From NCBI RefSeq assembly GCF_035207705.1, contig NZ_CP128187.1, positions 3,968,001-4,032,000 of the forward strand: a stretch of DNA of 64,000 nucleotides. Direction: 5' to 3'. Under the pieces are notes generated by a model. That model made no database searches. It saw nothing but the letters and a program-made list of their open reading frames with translations, and had not been told where the DNA came from. Origin of the DNA: Maribacter sp. BPC-D8 (lineage in GTDB: Bacteria; Bacteroidota; Bacteroidia; Flavobacteriales; Flavobacteriaceae). A program made the translations under genes and the position numbers. Shown here in pieces: positions 56,245 to 63,725 of the stretch (the first letter of the stretch is position 1; every line of letters starts with the position of its first letter).

Positions 56245-56449
56245 ATTCCTTTTCATATGCTAATATATCAGCAGGCTGACAATCTAAGGCTTTGCAAATA
56301 GCTTCTAGTGTAGAAAAACGAATTGCTTTAGCTTTACCTGATTTTAGAATAGAAAGGTTAGCTTCGGTAATACCTATCATTTCTGCTAACTCTTTGCTTT
56401 TTAAGTTCCTTTCAGATAATACGTTGTCTAAGTTTACGACTATGCTCAT
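56243..56449 (-). CDS. XRE/Cro-type small transcriptional regulator (YozG-like)
   Basis: 68 residues, one helix-turn-helix domain: SKELAEMIGITEANLSILKS near 18-37 and ALDCQPADILAYEKE at the end. Such tiny Cro-like regulators (YozG in Bacillus) pair with DUF2975 membrane proteins. It is the last gene of a three-gene operon (DUF2975, DUF2975, XRE) with 2-10-base gaps. The inverted repeat that overlaps the promoter at 57558-57591 is its likely operator (inferred). Confidence 0.92.
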   Translation of the reverse strand: MSIVVNLDNVLSERNLKSKELAEMIGITEANLSILKSGKAKAIRFSTLEAICKALDCQPADILAYEKE

Positions 56450-56451
56450 GG

Positions 56452-56964
56452 TTATATGGTTAAGTCGTTTTCAGATTGTACGCTAAAGCCCTTTTGAAAC
56501 ACGTAAGTAAGAAATAAAGAAATCATTCCAAAGATGACCAATAATATAAGGTTATGAATGTTTCCTAATTTATTATGATGCATTATTGGGTATTGAATTA
56601 GAAAGTATAAAACAGGACCAATAATTAAATTTAGGATGGTTAAGAGTTTCAAATTTTTGATGATGCCCTTATTAAATATGACAGTTTGTTTTAGGGCTTT
56701 AAAAATGTTAGAAAGTAAATAGAGCAGTAAAATTCCGAATATGAGAATTAAGGATATAGTTAGTATATCGCTAGATTGATAATTACCATCAATAGAGCTT
56801 CCTGATAAAGGAATTTTCATATTAAATCTACCATTGTTTACAGTGAATCTATCGGTAATAAAAGCAAATTCCATATAGATTAGAAAAGTCAAGAGTACAA
56901 TTGAAACACTTCTAAAGATAAAATAGAAGAATGCTGAAAGTGATTTTGGACCAAAAATTTTCAT
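56452..56964 (-). CDS. DUF2975 membrane protein, second copy
   Basis: 170 residues, four membrane helices at about 15-36, 65-90, 105-128 and 140-160. The C-terminus ends in GFSVQSENDLTI, the conserved (S/K)xDNDLTI tail of DUF2975, which is likely cytoplasmic. DUF2975 proteins are of unknown function and are usually paired with a small XRE regulator, possibly as membrane sensor or anti-regulator. It lies 2 bases from the XRE gene and 10 bases from the first DUF2975 gene. Confidence 0.88.
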   Translation of the reverse strand: MKIFGPKSLSAFFYFIFRSVSIVLLTFLIYMEFAFITDRFTVNNGRFNMKIPLSGSSIDGNYQSSDILTISLILIFGILLLYLLSNIFKALKQTVIFNKGIIKNLKLLTILNLIIGPVLYFLIQYPIMHHNKLGNIHNLILLVIFGMISLFLTYVFQKGFSVQSENDLTI

Positions 56965-56974
56965 GGTATTCTTT

Positions 56975-57544
56975 TTATATAGTTAAGTCGTTGTCAGATT
57001 TAAGAACTATACCTTTTTCAATAAGTTCAGCAAAAATTAAAGTAATGATTCCGAGTATTAAAAGGGGAATCCATTGGTACAGTATTTTTAAAAGTATACC
57101 AAGAATATAGCCAATATAGCCTATGCTGTATGTCAGTGTATCTTCGATTGAGAAAAAACTTTGGTCTATTGATTTAACTTCTACAAATATTTCAATTCCA
57201 ATAAATAAAATAGAAATGAATATAATCACCTTACCTGATAAGTATAATAGTTTATAGCTCTTTTTTGAGAATAATTTATTGTCGTCTAAGGTCCAAGAGA
57301 AATATATTAGTTTTAAAAGGAGGTATAGCAAATAGCCTAAAAGGAGTTCAATAATTAAACAGATTATTATAAACTCTATATCCGAAAAAAATTGATTGAA
57401 ATTTATAGATAGGATTTTTTTAAGATTAATTTCTCCATTAACGAAGTACCTAATTATTTTGACCAAAATATCTAAGAAATTTAATCCTAAAGTAAATATT
57501 AAGCCAACTATAATCCATCTTAATAATTTATAAAGTTTCTCCAT
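56975..57544 (-). CDS. DUF2975 membrane protein, first copy
   Basis: 189 residues, four membrane helices (about 8-30, 45-72, 90-115, 145-178). It ends in VLKSDNDLTI, like its neighbour, but the rest has diverged strongly. First gene of the operon; the ATG at 57544 lies about 16 bases after the predicted transcription start. Two tandem DUF2975 genes with one XRE gene suggests duplication within the module or a heteromer. Confidence 0.86.
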   Translation of the reverse strand: MEKLYKLLRWIIVGLIFTLGLNFLDILVKIIRYFVNGEINLKKILSINFNQFFSDIEFIIICLIIELLLGYLLYLLLKLIYFSWTLDDNKLFSKKSYKLLYLSGKVIIFISILFIGIEIFVEVKSIDQSFFSIEDTLTYSIGYIGYILGILLKILYQWIPLLILGIITLIFAELIEKGIVLKSDNDLTI

Positions 57545-57557
57545 TATTATTGTTTAA

Positions 57558-57591
57558 CGATAACAAATATATAAAAATTATCGAAAAACAA
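57558..57591 (-). promoter_or_regulatory. Promoter and overlapping inverted-repeat operator of DUF2975/XRE operon
   Basis: On the minus strand: TTG at 57591-57589, a 17-base spacer and TATATTTG at 57571-57564, the best -33/-7 pair in the window. An inverted repeat, CGATAA (57558-57563) and TTATCG (57578-57583), encloses the -7 box. The flanks extend the match to about 9 of 12 bases per arm. A repressor bound here would block transcription. Confidence 0.6.
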
Positions 57592-57701
57592 TAATAAAAT
57601 TAAATAAAAATGATTTGTGATATCTTTTTTATTAGTAAAACCTCATAGAGGTATACGTTAAATTTGAATCTATAATATGTATTCACGTTCTTACTTTTAC
57701 A

Positions 57702-57733
57702 GGTACAAATGTGACGCATGTGCTAGCGGTGGG
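57702..57733 (+). repeat. Interspersed GC-rich repeat, copy A
   Basis: Consensus block GTGACGCATGTGCTAGCGG then TGGG at 57711-57733, preceded by GGTACAAAT. It is one of four related sequences in the immunity-like cluster, more GC-rich than its surroundings. It lies 3' of the broken gene at 57751. Confidence 0.6.
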
Positions 57734-57750
57734 TGACAAAATCTTATATT

Positions 57751-58437
57751 TTACACATTCTTGTAATACGGATAAATAGGCTCTATCGTTTTAAGGTGTT
57801 CTTTTAACGTATTATAATAAGAATGCCAGATTTTATATTTTGATTGAGATATAACGCTATCCCATTTTTCCAATTTTACATTAAAATTAGGATCATCGCA
57901 TAATTTAGAAATGATTAATCCTCTAAACAAGTGATCTATCCCACCTACCAAAATCTCCTTCCAATATTTTCCTTCTGCCTCTAAGCAGTCCATTTCTTTG
58001 AGTACGTTGGGCAGGTAGGAGTAAGTATCTATAAAAGCCTTACCTGAACCTTGCGCATAATCAACAATTGCATGGCCCCATTGACGGAATGATAAAAGTG
58101 TGTTAAAATTAATGTCATTTATTGCTGATTCATAGTAGTTTGGTAGACTATCTTTAACTGTGCGCCAAGAAGCATTTCCTGTATCAGAAAAATTCGGTTT
58201 ACCTATTTCATTAATTAAATTTTATACCTGTTCATGAAAAATTGAAAAGGGCAATAACTCATGTAATGACGATTTTGTTTTGAATTCAAATACCAATAGA
58301 ATTTTTACATGCTTTAAGTTTAGCGAGTATCCAACTCCTGTTTTCTTGGTAGCATTGAATGTATAACCCTTGTCCTTAAAGTAAGGATGTGTTAAGGCAA
58401 ATAATTCCTTTTTCCCTTCCGTTAGTTTTATTTCCAT
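57751..58437 (-). pseudogene. Gene broken by an in-frame TAA (immunity-like)
   Basis: An N-terminal part (58437-58225, 71 residues, MEIKLTEGKKELFALTHPYF onward) ends at TAA 58224-58222. The same frame then stays open to 57751 for 156 more residues, with no ATG until residue 77 of that part (MDCLEAEGKYWKEILVGGID). The downstream sequence (NASWRTVKDSLPNYYESAIN, LLSFRQWGHAIVDYAQGSGK) is clearly protein-like. The simplest reading is one ~228-residue gene inactivated by a nonsense change, or two fragments joined by recombination. I do not recognise the family. A separate short downstream protein starting at 57993 is possible. Confidence 0.5.
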
Positions 58438-58477
58438 AGTCTATAACTTACTTGAATCTTTTATAAATTCCACATAT

Positions 58478-58503
58478 GATAACGCAAGGTTCCAGCTTGT
58501 GCC
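58478..58503 (-). repeat. Interspersed GC-rich repeat, diverged copy D
   Basis: Minus strand reads GGCACAAGCTGGAACCTTGC GTTATC, matching the left half of copies B and C in about 19 of 26 positions. It is inverted relative to copy B, 57 bp away. Confidence 0.42.
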
Positions 58504-58560
58504 GTTACTGTTTTTCAATTTTATAATTTAGTTCTACTCATTTTGTTTCTTAATGTTGTT

Positions 58561-58592
58561 AGCACAAGCGTGACGCGTGCGCCATCGGTGGG
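58561..58592 (+). repeat. Interspersed GC-rich repeat, copy B
   Basis: AGCACAAGC then GTGACGCGTGCGCCATCGG and TGGG (58570-58592). It lies 12 bases beyond the stop of the 193-residue gene and is in the same orientation as copy A. Confidence 0.6.
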
Positions 58593-58604
58593 ATTTTTAT
58601 ACCT

Positions 58605-59186
58605 CTAGTTTCTTAAATATTGATTACAAATAGCCTTGAATTTTTCAGGGTATTCATGAGTTTCAATTAACCTATTTCTCATTTCCTTTACTCCAGCTTT
58701 AGGTAAATAGTCGTTTTTGATTTTTTGCTTTAATTTATCTCCTATAGGAAGCAGCAATAATTTTTCTTTTATAAAATAATTTTCTTCCTTTAATAGTTGA
58801 TAGTCTTCTTTATATGAGAACTCGCCTTTCAATTCATCACTAAAATACTCTTCCACCAATTCTTTTATATAATATATTCCCTTTTTGATGCATACTTCAT
58901 CTTTGAAGTCGCATACGGGTTCAACAAAACGTATTTCTTTTAGGACGCAACACTGTGCTAAATCATATTGCTTATAGTCAAAGGTGTTTGCATATTTTTT
59001 GAAACTAAATCGTAATACTTTTGAATCATCATAGTTTATATAAATACCTATTTTTTCATTTTTGAATTCAACAAATGAGAAACTGTCTGTTTTGGCTACT
59101 ACCAAACAGTGATTTGCAACGATGGTTTCGAATATATTTCTAACATCATTTTCGAATCCTACATATCCCCAGTTTTTGCTATTCAT
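58605..59186 (-). CDS. Hypothetical cytoplasmic protein (immunity-like)
   Basis: 193 residues, no signal peptide or membrane segment; acidic and basic residues are mixed, with many Tyr, Phe and Lys. The pattern of N-terminal beta strands (CLVVAKTDSFSFVEFKNEKI, IYINYDDSKVLRFSFKKY) followed by helices (KKGIYYIKELVEEYFS, LKQKIKNDYLPKAGVKEMRN) is typical of single-domain bacterial immunity proteins. I do not recognise a named family. It lies between repeat copy B and a SUKH-like gene on the same strand, in a run of unrelated short cytoplasmic genes. Confidence 0.7.
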   Translation of the reverse strand: MNSKNWGYVGFENDVRNIFETIVANHCLVVAKTDSFSFVEFKNEKIGIYINYDDSKVLRFSFKKYANTFDYKQYDLAQCCVLKEIRFVEPVCDFKDEVCIKKGIYYIKELVEEYFSDELKGEFSYKEDYQLLKEENYFIKEKLLLLPIGDKLKQKIKNDYLPKAGVKEMRNRLIETHEYPEKFKAICNQYLRN

Positions 59187-59252
59187 TTTTGACTGTTTTT
59201 TTAATAATCTAGACGTTTAAAAAATAACTAGATAACCTGATTTTTTAAATTT

Positions 59253-59678
59253 TTAGATTAGTTCTTCAGGATTTTTTTCAAGCCCATTAATGAACTCTTC
59301 AAAACTTTCGGCTATTATTACAAATTGTTCTTCTGGTGAATGGTCAGTCCATCTGTTTACAATTATTTTTCCATAAGTTTCTTTATCAAAACTTAAACAA
59401 TAATGCCAACCTCCTGGGTCGTATGCGAAAGGTAGTTTTAAACCCCAACCGTTTTCTTTGAATTCTTTGGTTAGTTTAAATAAATCGTGGAATAAGTTAA
59501 ACTGATTCAATTCCCATTCTAAGCCTTTAGAATCTGTGTAATAACATTCTAAAATAGAGCTTCCTCCATATTGTTTAAGATAAATACGCACATCTTCTGG
59601 AATGTTATCTTCCAAAATATTATCAATCATATCCAATTCAAAATCTTGAATTTTCGGAAGTATTGTAAATTCTCTCAT
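59253..59678 (-). CDS. SMI1/KNR4 (SUKH)-family protein
   Basis: 141 residues from the ATG at 59678 (an upstream GTG would add 15 residues of unlikely composition). SUKH features: I/LxxxEx-type N-terminal helix (FELDMIDNILED), IPEDVRIYLKQYGGSS with the glycine-glycine turn, then strands ending in WHYCLSFDKETYGKIIVNRW and FEEFINGLEKN. SUKH proteins are common immunity proteins of polymorphic and contact-dependent toxin systems and can also be housekeeping regulators. No toxin gene adjoins it. Its neighbours on both sides are other immunity-like ORFs. Confidence 0.8.
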   Translation of the reverse strand: MREFTILPKIQDFELDMIDNILEDNIPEDVRIYLKQYGGSSILECYYTDSKGLEWELNQFNLFHDLFKLTKEFKENGWGLKLPFAYDPGGWHYCLSFDKETYGKIIVNRWTDHSPEEQFVIIAESFEEFINGLEKNPEELI

Positions 59679-59792
59679 ATTAGTTTTGATAAAATAAATT
59701 ATTTGGAGAATCACTTGAATCACAATTGTATGCCAGCCACTTAGCTACACTTCCGCTGTTTTGCATGCCTGCAACTCGAGCACCTTGATGAG

Positions 59793-59824
59793 CCTCCAGC
59801 TAGCGCGAGCGTCACGCTAGTGCC
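59793..59824 (-). repeat. Interspersed GC-rich repeat, copy C
   Basis: Minus strand reads GGCACTAGC, GTGACGCTCGCGCTAGC, then TGGAGG (59815-59793). It has internal near-palindromes AGCGTGACGCT and GCTAGCGCGAGC. It is inverted relative to copies A and B, and lies in a 312-bp gap between the SUKH-like gene and the 237-residue gene. The rest of that gap (59679-59792, 59825-59858) holds no confident gene. Confidence 0.6.
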
Positions 59825-59858
59825 TATACAGCGATACTTTTTATATGTCTATGATTCC

Positions 59859-59981
59859 TTAATGTATACCTTGATTCTTAATTTTTAGTACAGTTTCATC
59901 ATCAGGATAGCTTCTTGCACTATTGTAATTACAATCAACAGGGTTATTAAATTTATGTTTTTCTGTTCGATTTGGCAGGGA
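59859..59981 (-). pseudogene. Short coding remnant, no start codon
   Basis: An open frame of 40 residues between TAA (59984-59982) and TAA (59861-59859) reads like a real C-terminus (NNPVDCNYNSARSYPDDETV then LKIKNQGIH). It has no ATG. It lies directly behind the 237-residue gene in the same frame, after a second stop. Possibly the tail of a lost toxin or immunity gene; a chance frame cannot be excluded. Confidence 0.28.
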
Positions 59982-59990
59982 TTATAAGCT

Positions 59991-60704
59991 TCAATTTTCT
60001 TTGTTAACGATAACCTCATAATCTAGATCATAAAAGAAAACATCTGTCATACCAGCTTCTTCTATGGCGTTTCTTAATCGTTCTGATACAATAAACGTGT
60101 AACCATCAAATAAGAAATCGTATTCTTTATTTAAGCCTAAAACAGAAGGGATAAATTCATAATTCTTGTGGTTAGCTTTTTTTATCTCAAGTAACTCTTC
60201 GTATGATGATGCTTTTACGATTGTTATGTTGTCTTTATCATTTTTATTTATTTTTTTAAATATTGAATTTTCAATACTTAGATGTGGAAAGTTCCATTGT
60301 TTTATTGGATAAAATAACCAATATTTATATTGGGTCTTTTTTTGATAATTGTCAACTTTTAGTTCTAAGAATTGATCTTCCGTTAAAGTAAAATCATTTA
60401 AAACTTTGAATAATTGGTCACTTATACAAATACCTCTAGTAAAAGGTGTAAAAGCAGCTTTATGCCATTTTCGACTTCCACCACCGCTAGACCATAACAT
60501 GGTATTACGCAATATGGGCTCATTAAAATTTAACGCTTCATGATCTGGAACATTAGTATCTACATACAATTGAATAGGTTTAGGGTTTTCCCATCTTTCC
60601 CTATTTCTTTGTAAATGTGTATCTAACTGCAAACGAGCAATTTCTTCTTGGCTACAGTACAGTTGCCAACCTAACGAACCTTCCCCTATTCCAAAATACT
60701 TCAT
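59991..60704 (-). CDS. Hypothetical protein, immunity-like (Imm11/Imm43-style)
   Basis: 237 residues, soluble. Notable stretches are KYFGIGEGSLGWQLYCSQEE, a glycine-serine loop SSGGGSRKWHK near 73-83 and a C-terminal FLFDGYTFIVSERLRNAIEE followed by GMTDVFFYDLDYEV. The D-G-x-x-F-xV-S-ER-(L/F)-xxAIE-x-x-x-x-TD pattern recurs in several bacterial immunity families (for example Imm11 and Imm43), so that role is likely by resemblance only. No toxin is adjacent. Confidence 0.7.
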   Translation of the reverse strand: MKYFGIGEGSLGWQLYCSQEEIARLQLDTHLQRNRERWENPKPIQLYVDTNVPDHEALNFNEPILRNTMLWSSGGGSRKWHKAAFTPFTRGICISDQLFKVLNDFTLTEDQFLELKVDNYQKKTQYKYWLFYPIKQWNFPHLSIENSIFKKINKNDKDNITIVKASSYEELLEIKKANHKNYEFIPSVLGLNKEYDFLFDGYTFIVSERLRNAIEEAGMTDVFFYDLDYEVIVNKEN

Positions 60705-60741
60705 AATACATCTAAATTTAAGAATCTGTTAATAGCGACAA

Positions 60742-60834
60742 TTACATTTTCTTTTCCAAGTCATTTGCATTAATTTTCACTCCAAACAAATCATTTACAT
60801 TGGTATTTTTATCTACATATTTATCCAGTAATAT
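60742..60834 (-). pseudogene. Short coding remnant upstream of the 237-residue gene
   Basis: A 30-residue open stretch between two stop codons without a start (LDKYVDKNTNVNDLFGVKIN, then ANDLEKKM). Composition is protein-like, matching the lysine/asparagine-rich neighbours. It may be the end of a gene whose 5' part was deleted. The remaining ~160 bp of this gap shows nothing else. Confidence 0.25.
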
Positions 60835-60899
60835 TTAGAAATCTATTTGATTCTATATTTAATTCCAGTTTAAATAAACATTCATAGACATAACGTTTT

Positions 60900-61439
60900 T
60901 TATAATGAACCCGTCTTCAAAGAAATCAATTCCCAATCTTGGTCTAAAGAATGATAAGTACATACTTTTTCAAAACCTACGGCGTAATGAGCTCCTAAAG
61001 AGCGGGTATTGGTAGCGTCAACTTCGGTAATAATTGCATCGTAAGTTGGGTAAGAAGCAATTTTCATGGCGCTGTAAAGTCCGCGGAAAATACCCATTTT
61101 CCTATGGGTTTTGGCAACACAAATTTGCCCCATGGTAATAAAATTTTGAATGTTGACGTTTTCTAATTCGGTAAACATTGGTCTTAAAACAGAAATCTCA
61201 TCTTTAAAGTCTTCGGTCATTGACAGCGCGTAACCAACGACTTTATCTTTATCTTTCGCAATAATATGCGGGCAGGCATCATTCATTCTGGTGAGAACAT
61301 CTAAGGTGTGGTGAACGGTAACGAAACCTTCTTGTTCCATTTCTAAATCAGAAACAGATGATTTTAAATTCATTTCTTGTAAAGAGAGAATTTGTATTAA
61401 TTCTTCAGTAGTTGTGGCGGTCGTATATATCAAATTCAT
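60900..61439 (-). CDS. GNAT-family N-acetyltransferase
   Basis: 179 residues from the ATG at 61439. GNAT fold: VVGYALSMTEDF strand, FITMGQICVAKTHRKMGIFR with the acetyl-CoA pyrophosphate loop (HRKMGIFRGLY), and ITEVDATNTRSLGAHYAVGF near 144-163. The substrate is unknown. Its start lies 1 base after the peptidase stop, so they are cotranscribed. An upstream TTG would overlap the peptidase gene. Confidence 0.88.
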   Translation of the reverse strand: MNLIYTTATTTEELIQILSLQEMNLKSSVSDLEMEQEGFVTVHHTLDVLTRMNDACPHIIAKDKDKVVGYALSMTEDFKDEISVLRPMFTELENVNIQNFITMGQICVAKTHRKMGIFRGLYSAMKIASYPTYDAIITEVDATNTRSLGAHYAVGFEKVCTYHSLDQDWELISLKTGSL

Positions 61440-61440
61440 T

Positions 61441-63240
61441 TTAGTCAACTTTTAACCAAGCTTTACGATTTTTTAATACTTTTTTTGAAGGAGCTTTTTC
61501 ATTTTTCTCAACCAAGCTAATTGCATAGTTAGGATTTGAAGATAAAGTGACTTCCGTTTTTCTTTCTAAACCATCTCTTAAAAATGTTATTGAAAGAATA
61601 TCATTTGGCTTAAACCCATCTTTGATAAACGTATCGAATTGAATTCCGTTCGGGAATTTATCGCCATTAATTGTGGTAATAATATCATCCTTATCGAGAC
61701 CAGCAATATAAGCGGGACTACCAATTTTGGTATTGCTTCTAATTTTACCATTTAAATCATCTGTTATAGATACAGCGGCACCGAAATAGGCAGTTTCAGT
61801 GTTTTGGGACAAACTAACACCTACGGTTTTAAATAGTTCGTTATATAGCGGCATTTCGCTTTTGTAAATAAAACTATTGAAGAAGTTATCTCCAAATTCT
61901 TTACCAGCATAAAGGTTTAAAGCCTTATTAAGATTTTCTATGGTATACGGATTTTCAGTTTTTCCGTAGGTATTCCAAACCAGTTTCATAAAGTCATCTA
62001 AATTCAAGTCTTTCTCTCTTAAAGAAAGGTCAAGAGCCAAACCGAGAACGCTACCGTAAGAATAGTAAGAAATAAAGGTATTTTCTCTATTTACGGGGTC
62101 TACAGAAGTTGATGCGTCAACGAAAGGAGCTTGGTAACTCATTTCTATGGGGTTAAAAAATTGTCTTGCAGGTGAATTCCATACATAGTTGAAAGTCCCG
62201 GTTAATCCTTCCACATAGTTTTCAGGCGTAATCAATCCTGCTCTGCAAAGTATAAAATTGGTGTAGTAGCTGGTAAAACCTTCTGCAAACCATAGTTCGC
62301 CGCTCATATTGGCTTCCTCAAAATTGAAAGGTTCTAAAGATTTTGGTCGTATACGTTCCACATTCCAACTATGAAAAAACTCATGAGAAACGGTACCGAT
62401 ATTACCATCCATTCCTCCGTTGGCTAATGTCCGTGTACTGGTTAAAATGGTTGAGTTTCTGTGCTCCATACCGTCACCAGAAGCATTTGGCATATAGCAA
62501 GCTAAAAAGGTATAAGAACCATAGTCAAAGGTTGGTAACTCTCCGAAAACATCCTTTTCGGCAAGCACTACTTTTTTCACTTTCTCAAAATACGTATCGG
62601 CTTCTTCTTCAGTGCCAGGGTCGTGTAATGCTAGTTTTATCGTTTGCCCGTCTACTTTGAATTCTCGTACTTTATGGTTGCTTAACTCCGTCGGGCTATC
62701 CATAAAATAATACAGATTTGGAGCGCTATAGGTATTGTCTTTTACGTGTGGTAACTGTGTGGCAACTTTCCAATTTAAATCATCTCTAGTTTTAAAATCT
62801 ACCTCAATTTTTCTTTCATTGAGTGAAGGGGCATACATAAATGTTGCCGGAATATTTAAATGTGCATGAGACTCATCTATTTGAGAATAGGTGCCATCGC
62901 CTCTATTCGCAAAAAGGGTGTACGATATTTTAACGGTACCATCATGCCCAGAGACGTTCCATGCGTACGGATTAGTTCTTGAAATAGTTAAGTCATTGCC
63001 TTCACTGTCGGTAGCCTTAAAGTTATAGACGTTTTTTGCAAATTCATGTAAAGCATATCTGCCTGGCGAAGTTCTGCTCATTCTTAACGCTAAAGTATCT
63101 TCAGCTATTTGCTCAAACGTGGCTGAAACCGTAGCCTCATGATGAACGGCATTTTCGAAAGAGATGGCGTAATTGTTGGTTTGTGCAACTAGTTGAGTAG
63201 ATTGTAAACCAAATAATAATATAATAAGAAGGTAGCGCAT
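61441..63240 (-). CDS. M61 glycyl aminopeptidase-like protease with PDZ domain
   Basis: 599 residues with a signal peptide (ending STQLVAQ). N-terminal beta domain about 22-190; peptidase domain with HEFFH (His286, Glu287, His290) and the third zinc ligand Glu320 in GELWFAEGFTSYY; PDZ domain about 475-570 (AVSITDDLNGKIRSNTKIGS, GLDKDDIITTINGDKF). This is the M61 architecture of secreted glycyl/alanyl aminopeptidases. Active site intact. Probably periplasmic or exported. Cotranscribed with the GNAT gene. Confidence 0.93.
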   Translation of the reverse strand: MRYLLIILLFGLQSTQLVAQTNNYAISFENAVHHEATVSATFEQIAEDTLALRMSRTSPGRYALHEFAKNVYNFKATDSEGNDLTISRTNPYAWNVSGHDGTVKISYTLFANRGDGTYSQIDESHAHLNIPATFMYAPSLNERKIEVDFKTRDDLNWKVATQLPHVKDNTYSAPNLYYFMDSPTELSNHKVREFKVDGQTIKLALHDPGTEEEADTYFEKVKKVVLAEKDVFGELPTFDYGSYTFLACYMPNASGDGMEHRNSTILTSTRTLANGGMDGNIGTVSHEFFHSWNVERIRPKSLEPFNFEEANMSGELWFAEGFTSYYTNFILCRAGLITPENYVEGLTGTFNYVWNSPARQFFNPIEMSYQAPFVDASTSVDPVNRENTFISYYSYGSVLGLALDLSLREKDLNLDDFMKLVWNTYGKTENPYTIENLNKALNLYAGKEFGDNFFNSFIYKSEMPLYNELFKTVGVSLSQNTETAYFGAAVSITDDLNGKIRSNTKIGSPAYIAGLDKDDIITTINGDKFPNGIQFDTFIKDGFKPNDILSITFLRDGLERKTEVTLSSNPNYAISLVEKNEKAPSKKVLKNRKAWLKVD

Positions 63241-63314
63241 ACGATGATTTTTAGCTAAGATACTGAAGCTAATTCATGTTATATGCAGTTAAATTTTATA
63301 AAATGTATAGTGAA

Positions 63315-63725
63315 TTATATAGTCTGATTTTTTTCGAATCTATCTTCAATAGTTTCTTTAATGCCATTTAAAAGATATTCGGTAATTGGTTTGGTAACGA
63401 AATCTGCTACCAAGGGTTTTTTGTTTAAACGTTCTATATCATTACGATAAGCAGAAGAAGTCAAGACAAAAACCATGCAGTTGTCAACTTTTGCAAATGT
63501 TTCTAATTGATCCATAAATTCCCAACCGTTCATTATGGGCATGTTGAGGTCAAGAAATATGATATAGTTGTTCGATTCTTTATATTCTTCGGTTAAATAT
63601 TCTATAGCAGGCTTTCCATTAGAAAAACTAATGATATCACCTTTTAATTCGGCATGTTTAATTCCTTTTTCGAGTAAAAAAGTAAAAATTGGATCGTCTT
63701 CGATAAGTAATAGTTGATACTCCAT
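63315..63725 (-). CDS. Stand-alone receiver domain protein, coupled to PAS/HisKA gene
   Basis: 136 residues, single receiver domain: LLLIEDDP, Asp59 in IIFLDLNMP, Thr in VLTSSAY, Lys in FVTKPITE. No output domain. Its ATG overlaps the stop of the upstream sensor gene (TAATG at 63728-63724 on the minus strand), so translation is coupled and the pair is cognate. Similar to the two receivers at 25-26 kb. Confidence 0.93.
   Translation of the reverse strand: MEYQLLLIEDDPIFTFLLEKGIKHAELKGDIISFSNGKPAIEYLTEEYKESNNYIIFLDLNMPIMNGWEFMDQLETFAKVDNCMVFVLTSSAYRNDIERLNKKPLVADFVTKPITEYLLNGIKETIEDRFEKNQTI

Noticed and set aside
58441..58527. Start-less open stretch resembling a protein tail (WNLALSYVEFIKDSSKL)
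   Set aside because: It overlaps the diverged repeat copy at 58478-58503, so its apparent coding character is better explained by the repeat.
59680..59799. Open stretch with protein-like sequence (GARVAGMQNSGSVAKWLAYN) next to repeat copy C
   Set aside because: It begins at a TAG inside the repeat, ends within the SUKH gene's upstream region, has no start upstream of its middle, and is short enough to occur by chance. It could be a toxin tail, but I cannot support it.
57600..60900. CRISPR array or prophage in the accessory stretch
   Set aside because: The repeats are diverged, inverted relative to each other and not regularly spaced. There is no integrase, transposase, terminase or structural gene, and no tRNA attachment site.
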